Positions 1 to 6,180 of a stretch of 7,116 bases of DNA are shown in pieces. The notes under the pieces are model-generated. The model was not told the origin of the DNA, made no database searches, and saw nothing but the letters and a program-made list of their open reading frames with translations. Source of the DNA: Desulfobacteraceae bacterium. GTDB lineage: Bacteria; Desulfobacterota; Desulfobulbia; Desulfobulbales; Desulfobulbaceae. A program made the translations under genes and the position numbers. The stretch spans positions 1-7,116 of the forward strand of contig JALHJD010000155.1 of assembly GCA_022837185.1 (NCBI GenBank), given 5' to 3'. Within the stretch, counting starts at the first letter, position 1. Every line of letters begins with the position of its first letter.

Positions 1-140
1 CCTTGAGCGCCGGTTGCGGATGCCCTGGCCTGGACGGGATGCGAGCCGGAGACAAGGCGATCGAACACCGCCGGAGCACCAAGACCAGCTAGGGTGGAGA
101 TGCCGGCAATCTTGAGGAATTCTCTTCTCTTTTTGTCCAT
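1..140 (-). CDS. dsrO: DsrO, periplasmic iron-sulfur subunit of DsrMKJOP (N-terminal part only, cut by window edge)
   Basis: Only the first 46 codons are in the window. They begin MDKKRREFLK, a clear twin-arginine motif (R5-R6, then E-F-L-K), followed by a hydrophobic stretch rich in Gly, Ala and Leu (about residues 11-24) and a likely signal-peptidase region ending near QARASA. This is the export signal expected for DsrO, a periplasmic ferredoxin-like protein with several [4Fe-4S] clusters that passes electrons between the triheme cytochrome DsrJ and the membrane subunit DsrP. The cluster-binding part lies outside the window, so the identity rests on the Tat signal plus position directly after dsrM, dsrK and dsrJ. 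The ATG is well placed: a strong Shine-Dalgarno AAGGAGG lies at 151-157, ten bases upstream, and overlaps nothing but the 19-base gap after dsrJ. Family and context are established knowledge; the product name is an inference from them. Confidence 0.85.
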   Translation of the reverse strand, partial: MDKKRREFLKIAGISTLAGLGAPAVFDRLVSGSHPVQARASATGAQ

Positions 141-159
141 CAGTATCTATCCTCCTTGG

Positions 160-537
160 TTACTCAGTCTCGACAGGAGCCAGATGGCAGTCCCAGCAGT
201 AGGGACTCACCGCAGTGTACACATGGCAGGTATCGCAGAATTTGACCTTGCTCTTGTGACACTCCATGCAGGTATTCTGCAGGGTCTTCTGAAACATTCT
301 CCCATCCACTTCGAAATACGCGCGGTCATCGTCACGGATAACCTCATCCCGCCACTGGTTCAACAGTTGCATATGCTTCGCGCGAATTTCCGCAGCCGGC
401 TGGACGCACTGCTTGGAGTCCTTGGGCAGTTCCGGTTTCGGCACTTCCCCGGCATCACCGTGGTTGTACCAGATGGGAAATGTGATAATCAGGACGAATA
501 TGATCAGTCCCGGTATGATTTTTCCACTATCGTACAT
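160..537 (-). CDS. dsrJ: DsrJ, membrane-anchored periplasmic triheme cytochrome c
   Basis: The 125-residue product has one N-terminal hydrophobic helix (about residues 7-24) serving as an uncleaved signal anchor, then a periplasmic domain with exactly three CxxCH heme c motifs: CMECH (90-94), CDTCH (101-105) and CWDCH (114-118). This number, the small size and the place between dsrK and dsrO fit DsrJ. Other possible axial ligands are H55, M56 and C44. In the characterised Allochromatium protein one heme has an unusual His/Cys ligation, and C44 in the KQCVQP segment is the only cysteine outside the CxxCH motifs, so it is the natural counterpart. The start ATG has a Shine-Dalgarno GGAGGA at 544-549. 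Together with DsrO and DsrP it forms the periplasm-facing half of the complex; its physiological electron partner is not settled in the literature. No truncation is seen. Confidence 0.93.
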   Translation of the reverse strand: MYDSGKIIPGLIIFVLIITFPIWYNHGDAGEVPKPELPKDSKQCVQPAAEIRAKHMQLLNQWRDEVIRDDDRAYFEVDGRMFQKTLQNTCMECHKSKVKFCDTCHVYTAVSPYCWDCHLAPVETE

Positions 538-564
538 CGATGTTCCTCCACTTATGCCAGAGAA

Positions 565-2196
565 TTAGAGTAAAGTCCGCAGACCGTCATCCAGTTCCTG
601 CCGCTGTTCGCCTTCCAGCACCAGGGAGTTGCCCACCAGTTCCGACAGGCCGCATACCCGCACCTCGGGCACCCAGTAGCTCACCAGGGAGGTGAGAGTC
701 GCCCGGTCGATGGCGCACACGCAGCCAAGGGTGTTAACCCCGTGCTTGTCGGCCACGTACCGGACGGCGTTCGCCCGCGGCAGGCCGGAGCGCATCCTCA
801 GCTCCATGATTTCATCGGTGTTGAGGCCGGTGCCGGAGCCGCAGCAGAAGGTCTGCTCGCGGATGCAGTTTTCCGGCATTTCGTACCAGTTGTCGACCAC
901 GTTGTCCAGGATGTAGCGCGGCTCCTCCAGCAGGCCCATGGCCCGGGCCGGGTTGCAGGAGTCATGAAAGGTGGCGATGACGTGGTCGTTGCGGCTCTTG
1001 TCGATCTTCAGTTTGTTGTGCTTCATCAGGTCGGCGGTGAATTCGCTGATATGGACCATCTTTGTCGAGGCCGCGTTGTCGAACACCGTGCCGGTGATCG
1101 GGGACTTGGGCACCTCGAGGAAATCGGCCGGGCCGTTCATGGTGTCCATGTACTGGTGCACGACCCGCCACATGTGGCCGCACTCGCCGCCGAGGATGTA
1201 CTTGACGCCGAGCCGCTTGGCCTCGGCGTACATCTTGGCGTTGAGCTTCTTCATGGTCTCGTTGTTGGTGAACAGGCCGAAGTTGCCGCCCTCGGAGGCA
1301 TAGGTCGACCAGGTGTAGTCCAGGCCGATATGGTGGAACAGGATCAGGTAGCCCATGGCGGTGTACAGGCCGGGCTCGGCAAAGACGTCCGCTGACGGGG
1401 TGATGAAGAGGATTTCGGCGCCCTTGCGGTTGAAGGTCGGCTCCACCTTGACCCCGGTCAGATTTTCTATATCATCGCACAGGAAACTGACGTTGTCCTT
1501 GAAGGTGTGGGGCTGCAGTCCCATGTGGTTGCCGGTCCGGTTGGAGTTGGCCGCCGGCTCCTGGATCCAGTTGATCCCGATGCCCACCAGGTGCAGCAGT
1601 TCCCGCAGGATGATCGTCACCTCGGCGGTGTCGATGCCGTAGGGGCAGAAGACCGAGCAGCGGCGGCACTCGGTGCACTGGTAGGCGTACATGAACCATT
1701 CCTTGATCACGTCGATGGTCAGTTCGCGGGCCCCGGCCATTTTGCCGAACAGTTTGCCGGCCAGGGTGAAATCGTTGCGGTAGATCGACCGCAGCAGTTC
1801 CGCCCGCATAACCGGCATGTTTTTCGGGTCGCCGGTGCCGAGGTAGAAGTGGCACTTGTCGGCACAGGCGCCGCAGCGGACGCAGCAGTCCATGAAGATC
1901 TTCAGGGAGCGGAACTTGTCCAGCCGCTCCTTGAGGCCGTTCATGATGATTTCCTTCCAGTTTTCCGGAAGTTTCCAGTCCTCGTCCACCGGCGACCATT
2001 CCCTGGCATTGGGAAAGTGCAGGCCACTCTGCTTGTTCAGGTAGTTGACTATATCGACCTTGCCCGGATAGGCAAAGTTTCCCGGCTTGAACTTCACCGG
2101 CATTTCCATCCAGTCCCTGGTCGGATAGGCGCCGGTCATCAGCGACGGGCCCTGAACAACACTCTTTGCTAATTTGTCAACCTTTACTACTGCCAT
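565..2196 (-). CDS. dsrK: DsrK, HdrD-like cytoplasmic iron-sulfur catalytic subunit of DsrMKJOP
   Basis: The 543-residue soluble protein resembles subunit D of heterodisulfide reductase. Two classical [4Fe-4S] ferredoxin motifs are visible: C105-x2-C108-x2-C111-x3-C115 and C174-x2-C177-x2-C180-x3-C184, the second followed by Pro. The C-terminal half carries a CCG-type cysteine-rich domain: C414 in HDSCNPAR, then C451-C452-G453 in FCCGSGTG, then C492 and C494 in GCVCAIDRAT; an additional conserved-looking C338 sits in GGECGH. In this family the CCG cysteines bind the special [4Fe-4S] cluster that acts on disulfides. DsrK is thought to reduce (or oxidise in reverse) the trisulfide or disulfide of DsrC, with electrons from DsrM heme b. 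There is no signal peptide or membrane helix, as expected for a cytoplasmic subunit. The start ATG has AAGGA (2204-2208 region) upstream and lies 34 bases after dsrM; dsrJ follows after 27 bases. Confidence 0.96.
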   Translation of the reverse strand: MAVVKVDKLAKSVVQGPSLMTGAYPTRDWMEMPVKFKPGNFAYPGKVDIVNYLNKQSGLHFPNAREWSPVDEDWKLPENWKEIIMNGLKERLDKFRSLKIFMDCCVRCGACADKCHFYLGTGDPKNMPVMRAELLRSIYRNDFTLAGKLFGKMAGARELTIDVIKEWFMYAYQCTECRRCSVFCPYGIDTAEVTIILRELLHLVGIGINWIQEPAANSNRTGNHMGLQPHTFKDNVSFLCDDIENLTGVKVEPTFNRKGAEILFITPSADVFAEPGLYTAMGYLILFHHIGLDYTWSTYASEGGNFGLFTNNETMKKLNAKMYAEAKRLGVKYILGGECGHMWRVVHQYMDTMNGPADFLEVPKSPITGTVFDNAASTKMVHISEFTADLMKHNKLKIDKSRNDHVIATFHDSCNPARAMGLLEEPRYILDNVVDNWYEMPENCIREQTFCCGSGTGLNTDEIMELRMRSGLPRANAVRYVADKHGVNTLGCVCAIDRATLTSLVSYWVPEVRVCGLSELVGNSLVLEGEQRQELDDGLRTLL

Positions 2197-2230
2197 AGTT
2201 ATATCCTTTTCACCTTATATCCATGCCGGA

Positions 2231-3247
2231 CTATTCGGCTTTTGGGGGCAACTCTTTTTCCACCGGTATATCGTTCTCGACCATAAACTCCCTGAATTCA
2301 TCCTCGTAGCCCGCGTACGAATGCGGCTTGATGTCGGGGTTCCACGGGTTGATATGCCGCCGCATCCTGGAGTCGTTGGCCAGGTTCCTGGTCGGGCTGA
2401 GGAAGACACCGCCCATGTGCATCAGCTTGCTGTACGGAAAATAGGCAAGCAGTACGCTGACAAGGAAAAGGTGAATATAGAAGAGAGAGTTGATTTCAGC
2501 CTGGATGATGGGCTGGAAGGTGGCCAGGCCGACGGCCAGCCGCTTGATCGCCACGATGTCGACGTCGGTGCGGAAGTAGAAGCGCATCAGGATGCCGGTT
2601 ACCGCTATGCCGAAGATCAGGAACAGGGGGAAATAGTCATTGGCCAGGGACAGGTACCTCATGTGGCGGGTGATGAGGCGCCGGCCGAACAGAAACACCA
2701 GGCCGAGAATGATGGTGGCATCAGTCATGTACATGCCCGGCGAGCCGATCTGCAGGATGCCGTCGCCGAACTCGATGGCCTGGATGAGCCAGGGCACCGG
2801 CTCGAGAAACAGCCGCATATGGCGCAGAACGATGACCAGGAAGCTGTAATGGAAGATAATGGCGAACAGCCAGATCCATTTGCTGGATTCGTAGGTCAGC
2901 TTCGGTCCGTCATGGATTTCCGCCTTGGTGTGGCGCCAGAGAGAGCGGAAAAGGACGATCTCCAGGAACATCCTGGCCACGACCTGGGAGGTGTTGGTCG
3001 GCGCTTCCAGCTTGTTGTGCTTGATCCAGGGCAGCGAATACCCCTGGCCGCATGTGGTCGGAATTCTGAACGGGACCGGCGATTTGGCCCACTGGACGAC
3101 CCGGTAGCAGAATCCAATGATGAATGTCGCTATGGCCAGGTACGGTATGACGATACCGAAAAGGTACTGCATGCCGGGTATGCTGGACCCGAGCCATGCA
3201 ATCAACACCAGGGCGATGACTGCCGCCAATGGGAAGGTGTACTTCAT
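2231..3247 (-). CDS. dsrM: DsrM, NarI-like diheme cytochrome b membrane subunit of DsrMKJOP
   Basis: The 338-residue integral membrane protein shows six hydrophobic segments by eye (about residues 5-22, 29-52, 125-147, 173-190, 205-224 and 254-275). The last four form the NarI-type (nitrate reductase gamma) core. Candidate heme b ligands are H133 and H143 in one helix (spacing of ten) and H259 and H277 at and after the last helix, a pattern like that of NarI. The hydrophilic C-terminal tail (about 280-338) is rich in charged residues and is likely to be cytoplasmic, where it could contact DsrK. DsrM exchanges electrons with menaquinone and passes them to DsrK. The ATG is preceded by a GAGGGAGT Shine-Dalgarno at 3253-3260. 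This is the first gene of the dsrMKJO cluster. I saw no strong sigma70 promoter in the 58 bases between the upstream hairpin block and the start, only a TTTAAT at 3268-3273 without a good -35. Confidence 0.95.
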   Translation of the reverse strand: MKYTFPLAAVIALVLIAWLGSSIPGMQYLFGIVIPYLAIATFIIGFCYRVVQWAKSPVPFRIPTTCGQGYSLPWIKHNKLEAPTNTSQVVARMFLEIVLFRSLWRHTKAEIHDGPKLTYESSKWIWLFAIIFHYSFLVIVLRHMRLFLEPVPWLIQAIEFGDGILQIGSPGMYMTDATIILGLVFLFGRRLITRHMRYLSLANDYFPLFLIFGIAVTGILMRFYFRTDVDIVAIKRLAVGLATFQPIIQAEINSLFYIHLFLVSVLLAYFPYSKLMHMGGVFLSPTRNLANDSRMRRHINPWNPDIKPHSYAGYEDEFREFMVENDIPVEKELPPKAE

Positions 3248-3281
3248 TTATCACTCCCTCGCATCAGATTAAACGGAATGG

Positions 3282-3296
3282 CGCAAAAATATTGCG
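3282..3296. promoter_or_regulatory. 15-base inverted repeat in the dsrM leader, candidate operator
   Basis: The sequence has perfect 5-base arms CGCAA and TTGCG around a 5-base A/T centre. It lies about 35 bases before the dsrM start, just upstream of the only -10-like hexamer (TTTAAT on the minus strand, 3268-3273), where a -35 element would be expected but none is seen. Such a place would suit a DNA-binding regulator. It is short enough to arise by chance, and I do not recognise it as the consensus of a named regulator. Confidence 0.3.
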
Positions 3297-3305
3297 AAAC
3301 CCCAC

Positions 3306-3333
3306 AAAAACCGGCAGCCCCCTCTGCTGCCGG
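3306..3333 (-). terminator. Rho-independent terminator-like hairpin between the RsbRD-like gene and dsrM
   Basis: Read on the minus strand, CCGGCAGC (3333-3326) pairs perfectly with GCTGCCGG (3318-3311) across a 7-base loop, and five T residues (3310-3306) follow directly. This is the textbook form of an intrinsic terminator: an 8-bp stem, all but two of its pairs G-C, then a U tract. It would end transcripts of the gene at 3378-3911 about 45 bases after its stop codon. Because no clear promoter is seen between it and dsrM, it may act as a partial or regulated terminator through which the dsr operon is read. The U tract is short (UUUUUG), which also suggests incomplete termination. Confidence 0.65.
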
Positions 3334-3357
3334 CTCCAAGCCGGCGGCAGAGCCGCC
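3322..3357 (-). promoter_or_regulatory. Overlapping alternative hairpins next to the terminator (possible attenuator)
   Basis: Two further stems sit just upstream of the terminator on the minus strand. Stem A pairs GGCGGC (3357-3352) with GCCGCC (3348-3343) over a 3-base loop. Stem B pairs a 13-base arm at 3352-3340 with 3334-3322 over a 5-base loop (TTGGA), with a single A/C mismatch. Stem B shares bases with both stem A and the 5' arm of the terminator stem, so B excludes the other two, whereas A and the terminator can coexist. That is the order 1:2, 2:3, 3:4 of a transcription attenuator. No convincing leader peptide is present, and tandem GC-rich palindromes may also form such alternatives by chance. 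Confidence 0.4.
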
Positions 3358-3377
3358 GTCTTGTTGTATATACTCGG

Positions 3378-3911
3378 TCAGTTATGTTTTTCCGGATCCT
3401 TCCGCCTTTCCCGCAGCATGGCTGAAACGCAGGGCGTATCCGTTAAAACATAACTTCCGCTTTTCAGTTCTTTTATCCGGACCTGGTGCAACTGGTCCCG
3501 GCATTGTGCGTACTTGTCAAAGGCAGCCAGGGCAATCCGGTCGATTTCAAGATCGAGTTGCTGGAGCTCCGGCACCAGAGATCGGGTGTTTGTGTCCTCG
3601 GACAAAACCTGCCGGATGACCCATTTTAATTCAAGAAACGGCACAACCGCCTGGGAAGGAGAGAAATCCTGAACCGCGCGTATCCGGATAACCTTGTCCA
3701 GATGGGGGGAGTAGTCTTCCGGCCTGGAGCCGCTGAGAAGGAGTTCCAGCACCCCGGTGAGCCCGGCGCGTATATTGGAACCTATGGGGTTGGCTATCTG
3801 ATCGCGGGATTGCTTGAAGAATGCTGACGAGTCGTAGGTATCCAGTGTTCGGGCTATCCAGACAGAGAGGATTTTCTTTTTCTTTTCCTGCAGCGCGTCA
3901 GATAGATTCAT
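3378..3911 (-). CDS. Stand-alone RsbRD N-terminal-like domain protein upstream of dsrM
   Basis: The product (177 residues from the ATG) appears to be mostly helical and soluble, with no signal peptide or membrane segment. Residues about 41-50 (NPIGSNIRAG) and 76-97 (including IRAVQDFSPSQAVV, then F-L-E-L-K) match my memory of the RsbT co-antagonist RsbRD N-terminal domain family, a globin-like helical sensory fold. In RsbR-type stressosome proteins this domain is joined to a C-terminal STAS domain; here the protein ends soon after the domain with a basic tail, so it has no output domain. From memory, small RsbRD-type proteins are found beside dsrMKJOP in other sulfate reducers, which suggests a role with the complex or its control, but the function is unknown. 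An in-frame TTG three codons upstream (3920) is a possible alternative start; neither has a strong Shine-Dalgarno, and I prefer ATG at 3911. Confidence 0.78.
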   Translation of the reverse strand: MNLSDALQEKKKKILSVWIARTLDTYDSSAFFKQSRDQIANPIGSNIRAGLTGVLELLLSGSRPEDYSPHLDKVIRIRAVQDFSPSQAVVPFLELKWVIRQVLSEDTNTRSLVPELQQLDLEIDRIALAAFDKYAQCRDQLHQVRIKELKSGSYVLTDTPCVSAMLRERRKDPEKHN

Positions 3912-3945
3912 TGCCCGCAATTTTATTGAGAATAAATGTTAGTGA

Positions 3946-3975
3946 ATGAATGACTATTCATAGAGTAAGAACTCT
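3946..3975. promoter_or_regulatory. Two adjacent small inverted repeats before the RsbRD-like gene, candidate operator
   Basis: ATGAAT (3946-3951) and ATTCAT (3956-3961) form a perfect 6-base inverted repeat with a 4-base spacer. Directly next to it AGAGT (3962-3966) and ACTCT (3971-3975) form a 5-base repeat, also with a 4-base spacer. The pair lies at and just downstream of the putative -10 box, some 35-65 bases before the ATG at 3911, a usual site for a repressor. The regulator is unknown, and the region is A/T-rich, so chance palindromes are possible. Confidence 0.3.
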
Positions 3976-4001
3976 CTATCATGCCTGAAACATCTTTTCA
4001 A
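3973..4001 (-). promoter_or_regulatory. Candidate sigma70-type promoter for the RsbRD-like gene (and perhaps dsrMKJOP)
   Basis: On the minus strand TTGAAA (4001-3996) matches the -35 consensus at five of six bases, and TAGAGA (3978-3973) lies 17 bases further on as a weak -10. It starts immediately after the T run of the prc terminator and leaves a leader of about 55 bases before the ATG at 3911. If the terminator before dsrM is leaky or regulated, this may also be the main dsr promoter. Confidence 0.35.
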
Positions 4002-4002
4002 C

Positions 4003-4039
4003 AAAAAATTGAACAGCACATTCCATGAACAGGCTGTCC
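4003..4039 (-). terminator. Probable weak intrinsic terminator after prc
   Basis: On the minus strand GGACAGC (4039-4033) can pair with GCTGTTC (4017-4011), seven pairs including one G-U, around a 15-base loop, which may itself fold through TTC and GAA. Two A residues and six T residues (4008-4003) follow. It starts 14 bases after the prc stop codon. The stem is only moderately stable, so termination may be partial. Confidence 0.45.
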
Positions 4040-4053
4040 ATATACTTATACTG

Positions 4054-6180
4054 TTATTGCGCCAGCGCAAGTTCATTCGCGAGTTCATTCATGAGGTGGA
4101 CGGCAAGCTGGACATAGGGGTCCTCATCCAGCTGCTCCCGCAGGGGAATATCCTTGTTCTGCGGGGTCCCGTGCTCCGGGGAAGGGCCGTCAAGGCTGTT
4201 CGGACCGGCCTCTTCCGCCTCCGAGAACGCGGCCAGCTCGAGCCGTTCCTTGCGGACGCCCGCAAGGGACACCGGGATTCTGGTCCGCTCCGACCGTTCC
4301 CGAGCGAGTTCGAGCCGTTCCCTGATTTTGACGAAGTCAGGCGATGCGGCAATACGGCCGCCGCTCAGTTCCCGGGCCCTGTCCACATTGAACGGGCTGC
4401 CGGTCCAGGGCCGGAAGGGAACCGCTTCGACCTTGTCCCACGGCAGGGAGTAGTCAAGGTGTCTTTCGCCGCTTTTCAGGTAATCGAGCATGGTGGGGAC
4501 GACGACATCGGGCTCCACCCCCTTGTACTGGGTGGACTCGCCGTTGACGCGGTAAAATTTCTGGATCGTCAGTTTCAGCGCGCCCAGGTCATCATATTTT
4601 TTCCGGTGGAGCAGGGGCAGGTTGCGGTTCAGGTCCACTATGGACTGGACCGTCCCCTTGCCATGGGTGTGGTCACCGCCGATGATCAGGGCCCGGTTGT
4701 AGTCCTGCAGGGCGGCGGCCACGATTTCCGAGGCGGAAGCGGAAAACTTGTTGACCAGCACAATGACCGGCCCGTCGTAGAGCACGTTGGGATCGGCATC
4801 TTCAAGCACCTTGATCTCCCCCTGGGCGTTTTTCACCTGGACGACCGGACCGCCGGGCAGAAACATGCCGGAGATGTCCACCGCGTCGGAAAGGGACCCT
4901 CCCCCGTTGTCCCGCAGATCAAGAATGAGTCCGCCGATCCGGTTCTCGCGCAGATGGCGCAGCTCCCTGCGGAAATCGTTGGTGCAGTTGCGTGCCTGGC
5001 TCATGGGGCCGGCGGCGGCGAAGTCACGGTAAAAGCTGGGAATGCGGACGTAGCCGATCCGCTCCCCCCGGCTGTTTTCGATGACTTCCGATTTGACGTA
5101 AGTCTCCTCGATCTGCACCACGTCCCGGACTATGGTGATGACTTTTTTTGCGCCGTCGGGCTTCTGGACGGTCAGGGAAACTTCACTGCCCTTGGGCCCC
5201 CTGATGAAGCTGACCGCCTCGCGGATCCGCATGTCGGAGATGTCCACCGGCTCCCCTTCCTTCTCGGCAACCGAGAGGATCATGTCCTCGGCCTGGAGCT
5301 GCCCCTGCCGTTCGGCGGCGCTGCCGGGGATGATCCTGACCACCTTGATGAAGCCGTCGTCTTCGCGCAGCAGGGCGCCGATCCCTTCCAGTGATCCGCT
5401 CATGTGGATGTCGAAATCTTCTTTGGAGGAGGGGGGCATGTAGTTGGTATGGGGATCGAAAGCCCGGGCGACCGTGTCAAAAAAAAGGTTGTAGTGATCC
5501 TGCCGGGTTTCCTGCCGCAGCCGGTGAAAGAAGCGTTGGTTCCGTTCCCGGACCTTGTTCACGGCCCGGGCCCAGAGTTCCTGGTTCACCGCCCCGTCGT
5601 CCGACGGTTCGGCTGCTGTCTTGCCCGCTTGTCCGGCGGCCCCGTTGTTCTCCTGTTTGACGAAGTCGAGATAACTTTCCAGGACCTGCAGCTTGAGAAT
5701 GCGGCGCCACCTGTCCCGGAGCTCCGCCGCCGAGGAGGCATACTCAATTTTTTTGGGGTCGAGTTCGAGGGAATCGGCTCCATGGGGGTCAAACCCTTCC
5801 TCCAGCAGGCCGGCGGTCATTGCCTCGACCTCGTTGATCCGCAGGTTGAGCAGTTCGGCCCCTTTATCGGCCAGTTCGACACGCCCCCTGCGCAGTTCCT
5901 CGTCAATATGATCCGCATGGGGACGGAGCTGCTCCACATCCGCTGTGAGCAGGAAACGCTTGCGGGGGTCAATCTGCCGGAGGTACAGATCGAATGCGGC
6001 CGGGGCGATGTTTTCCAGGGACTTGTGGGCGTAATGCTGCGAGGCGAGCTGGTGGCTCAGCATGTAGGCGATGAGGCGGTTGCGGTCCACATCGAATTCG
6101 GCGGGCATGGACTTGGCGGGCAACGATGCCGGCAGCAAAGAGAAAATAAGCCAGGCGGCCAGAACAGGAAAGAAATTCAT
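4054..6180 (-). CDS. prc: Periplasmic tail-specific (carboxy-terminal processing) protease, Prc/Tsp type, peptidase S41
   Basis: The 708-residue product is slightly longer than E. coli Prc (682) and has the same layout. A hydrophobic signal peptide (about residues 3-22) is followed by a helical N-terminal region (25-240), a PDZ domain (about 262-345, with GIGALL and GPKGSEVSLTV), the S41 protease core (about 375-560) and a C-terminal Prc-specific region. The catalytic Ser is S482 in FSASASEI and the Lys is K508 in HGKGTVQ; D493 in LQDYN matches the third functional residue of the E. coli enzyme (S430, D441, K455 of the mature protein). It is expected to degrade or trim periplasmic and envelope proteins from non-polar C termini. 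The stretch at about 178-197 is a low-complexity linker. The ATG is supported by GGAG five bases upstream; no in-frame start lies nearby. The n-region lacks Lys or Arg, which is unusual for a signal peptide. The gene appears monocistronic. Confidence 0.93.
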   Translation of the reverse strand: MNFFPVLAAWLIFSLLPASLPAKSMPAEFDVDRNRLIAYMLSHQLASQHYAHKSLENIAPAAFDLYLRQIDPRKRFLLTADVEQLRPHADHIDEELRRGRVELADKGAELLNLRINEVEAMTAGLLEEGFDPHGADSLELDPKKIEYASSAAELRDRWRRILKLQVLESYLDFVKQENNGAAGQAGKTAAEPSDDGAVNQELWARAVNKVRERNQRFFHRLRQETRQDHYNLFFDTVARAFDPHTNYMPPSSKEDFDIHMSGSLEGIGALLREDDGFIKVVRIIPGSAAERQGQLQAEDMILSVAEKEGEPVDISDMRIREAVSFIRGPKGSEVSLTVQKPDGAKKVITIVRDVVQIEETYVKSEVIENSRGERIGYVRIPSFYRDFAAAGPMSQARNCTNDFRRELRHLRENRIGGLILDLRDNGGGSLSDAVDISGMFLPGGPVVQVKNAQGEIKVLEDADPNVLYDGPVIVLVNKFSASASEIVAAALQDYNRALIIGGDHTHGKGTVQSIVDLNRNLPLLHRKKYDDLGALKLTIQKFYRVNGESTQYKGVEPDVVVPTMLDYLKSGERHLDYSLPWDKVEAVPFRPWTGSPFNVDRARELSGGRIAASPDFVKIRERLELARERSERTRIPVSLAGVRKERLELAAFSEAEEAGPNSLDGPSPEHGTPQNKDIPLREQLDEDPYVQLAVHLMNELANELALAQ

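Noticed and set aside
94..573. Plus-strand open frame of 159 codons over dsrO and dsrJ
   Set aside because: It overlaps the three-heme DsrJ and the Tat signal of DsrO on the other strand. Both of these have strong Shine-Dalgarno sites and motifs, and the antisense frame has none.
742..2172. Plus-strand open frames opposite dsrK (742-1395 and 1507-2172)
   Set aside because: They are complementary to the highly conserved DsrK iron-sulfur protein and have no domain features of their own.
3244..3264. Six-codon reading frame (MRGSDK, stop) whose stop overlaps the dsrM ATG, considered as a leader peptide
   Set aside because: It has no Shine-Dalgarno of its own, contains the dsrM ribosome-binding site, and lies downstream of the hairpins, so it cannot steer attenuation. 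It is probably chance.
2174..3619. Plus-strand open frame of 481 codons opposite dsrM and the RsbRD-like gene
   Set aside because: It runs antisense across two well-supported genes and the hairpin block, has no family signature, and its start lies inside the dsrK start region. It is a codon-bias shadow.
5479..5486. Run of eight A (eight T in the coding strand) inside prc, considered as a frameshift site
   Set aside because: The reading frame continues through it into sequence expected for the family (FFDTVARAFDPHTNY), with no sign of an alternative product.
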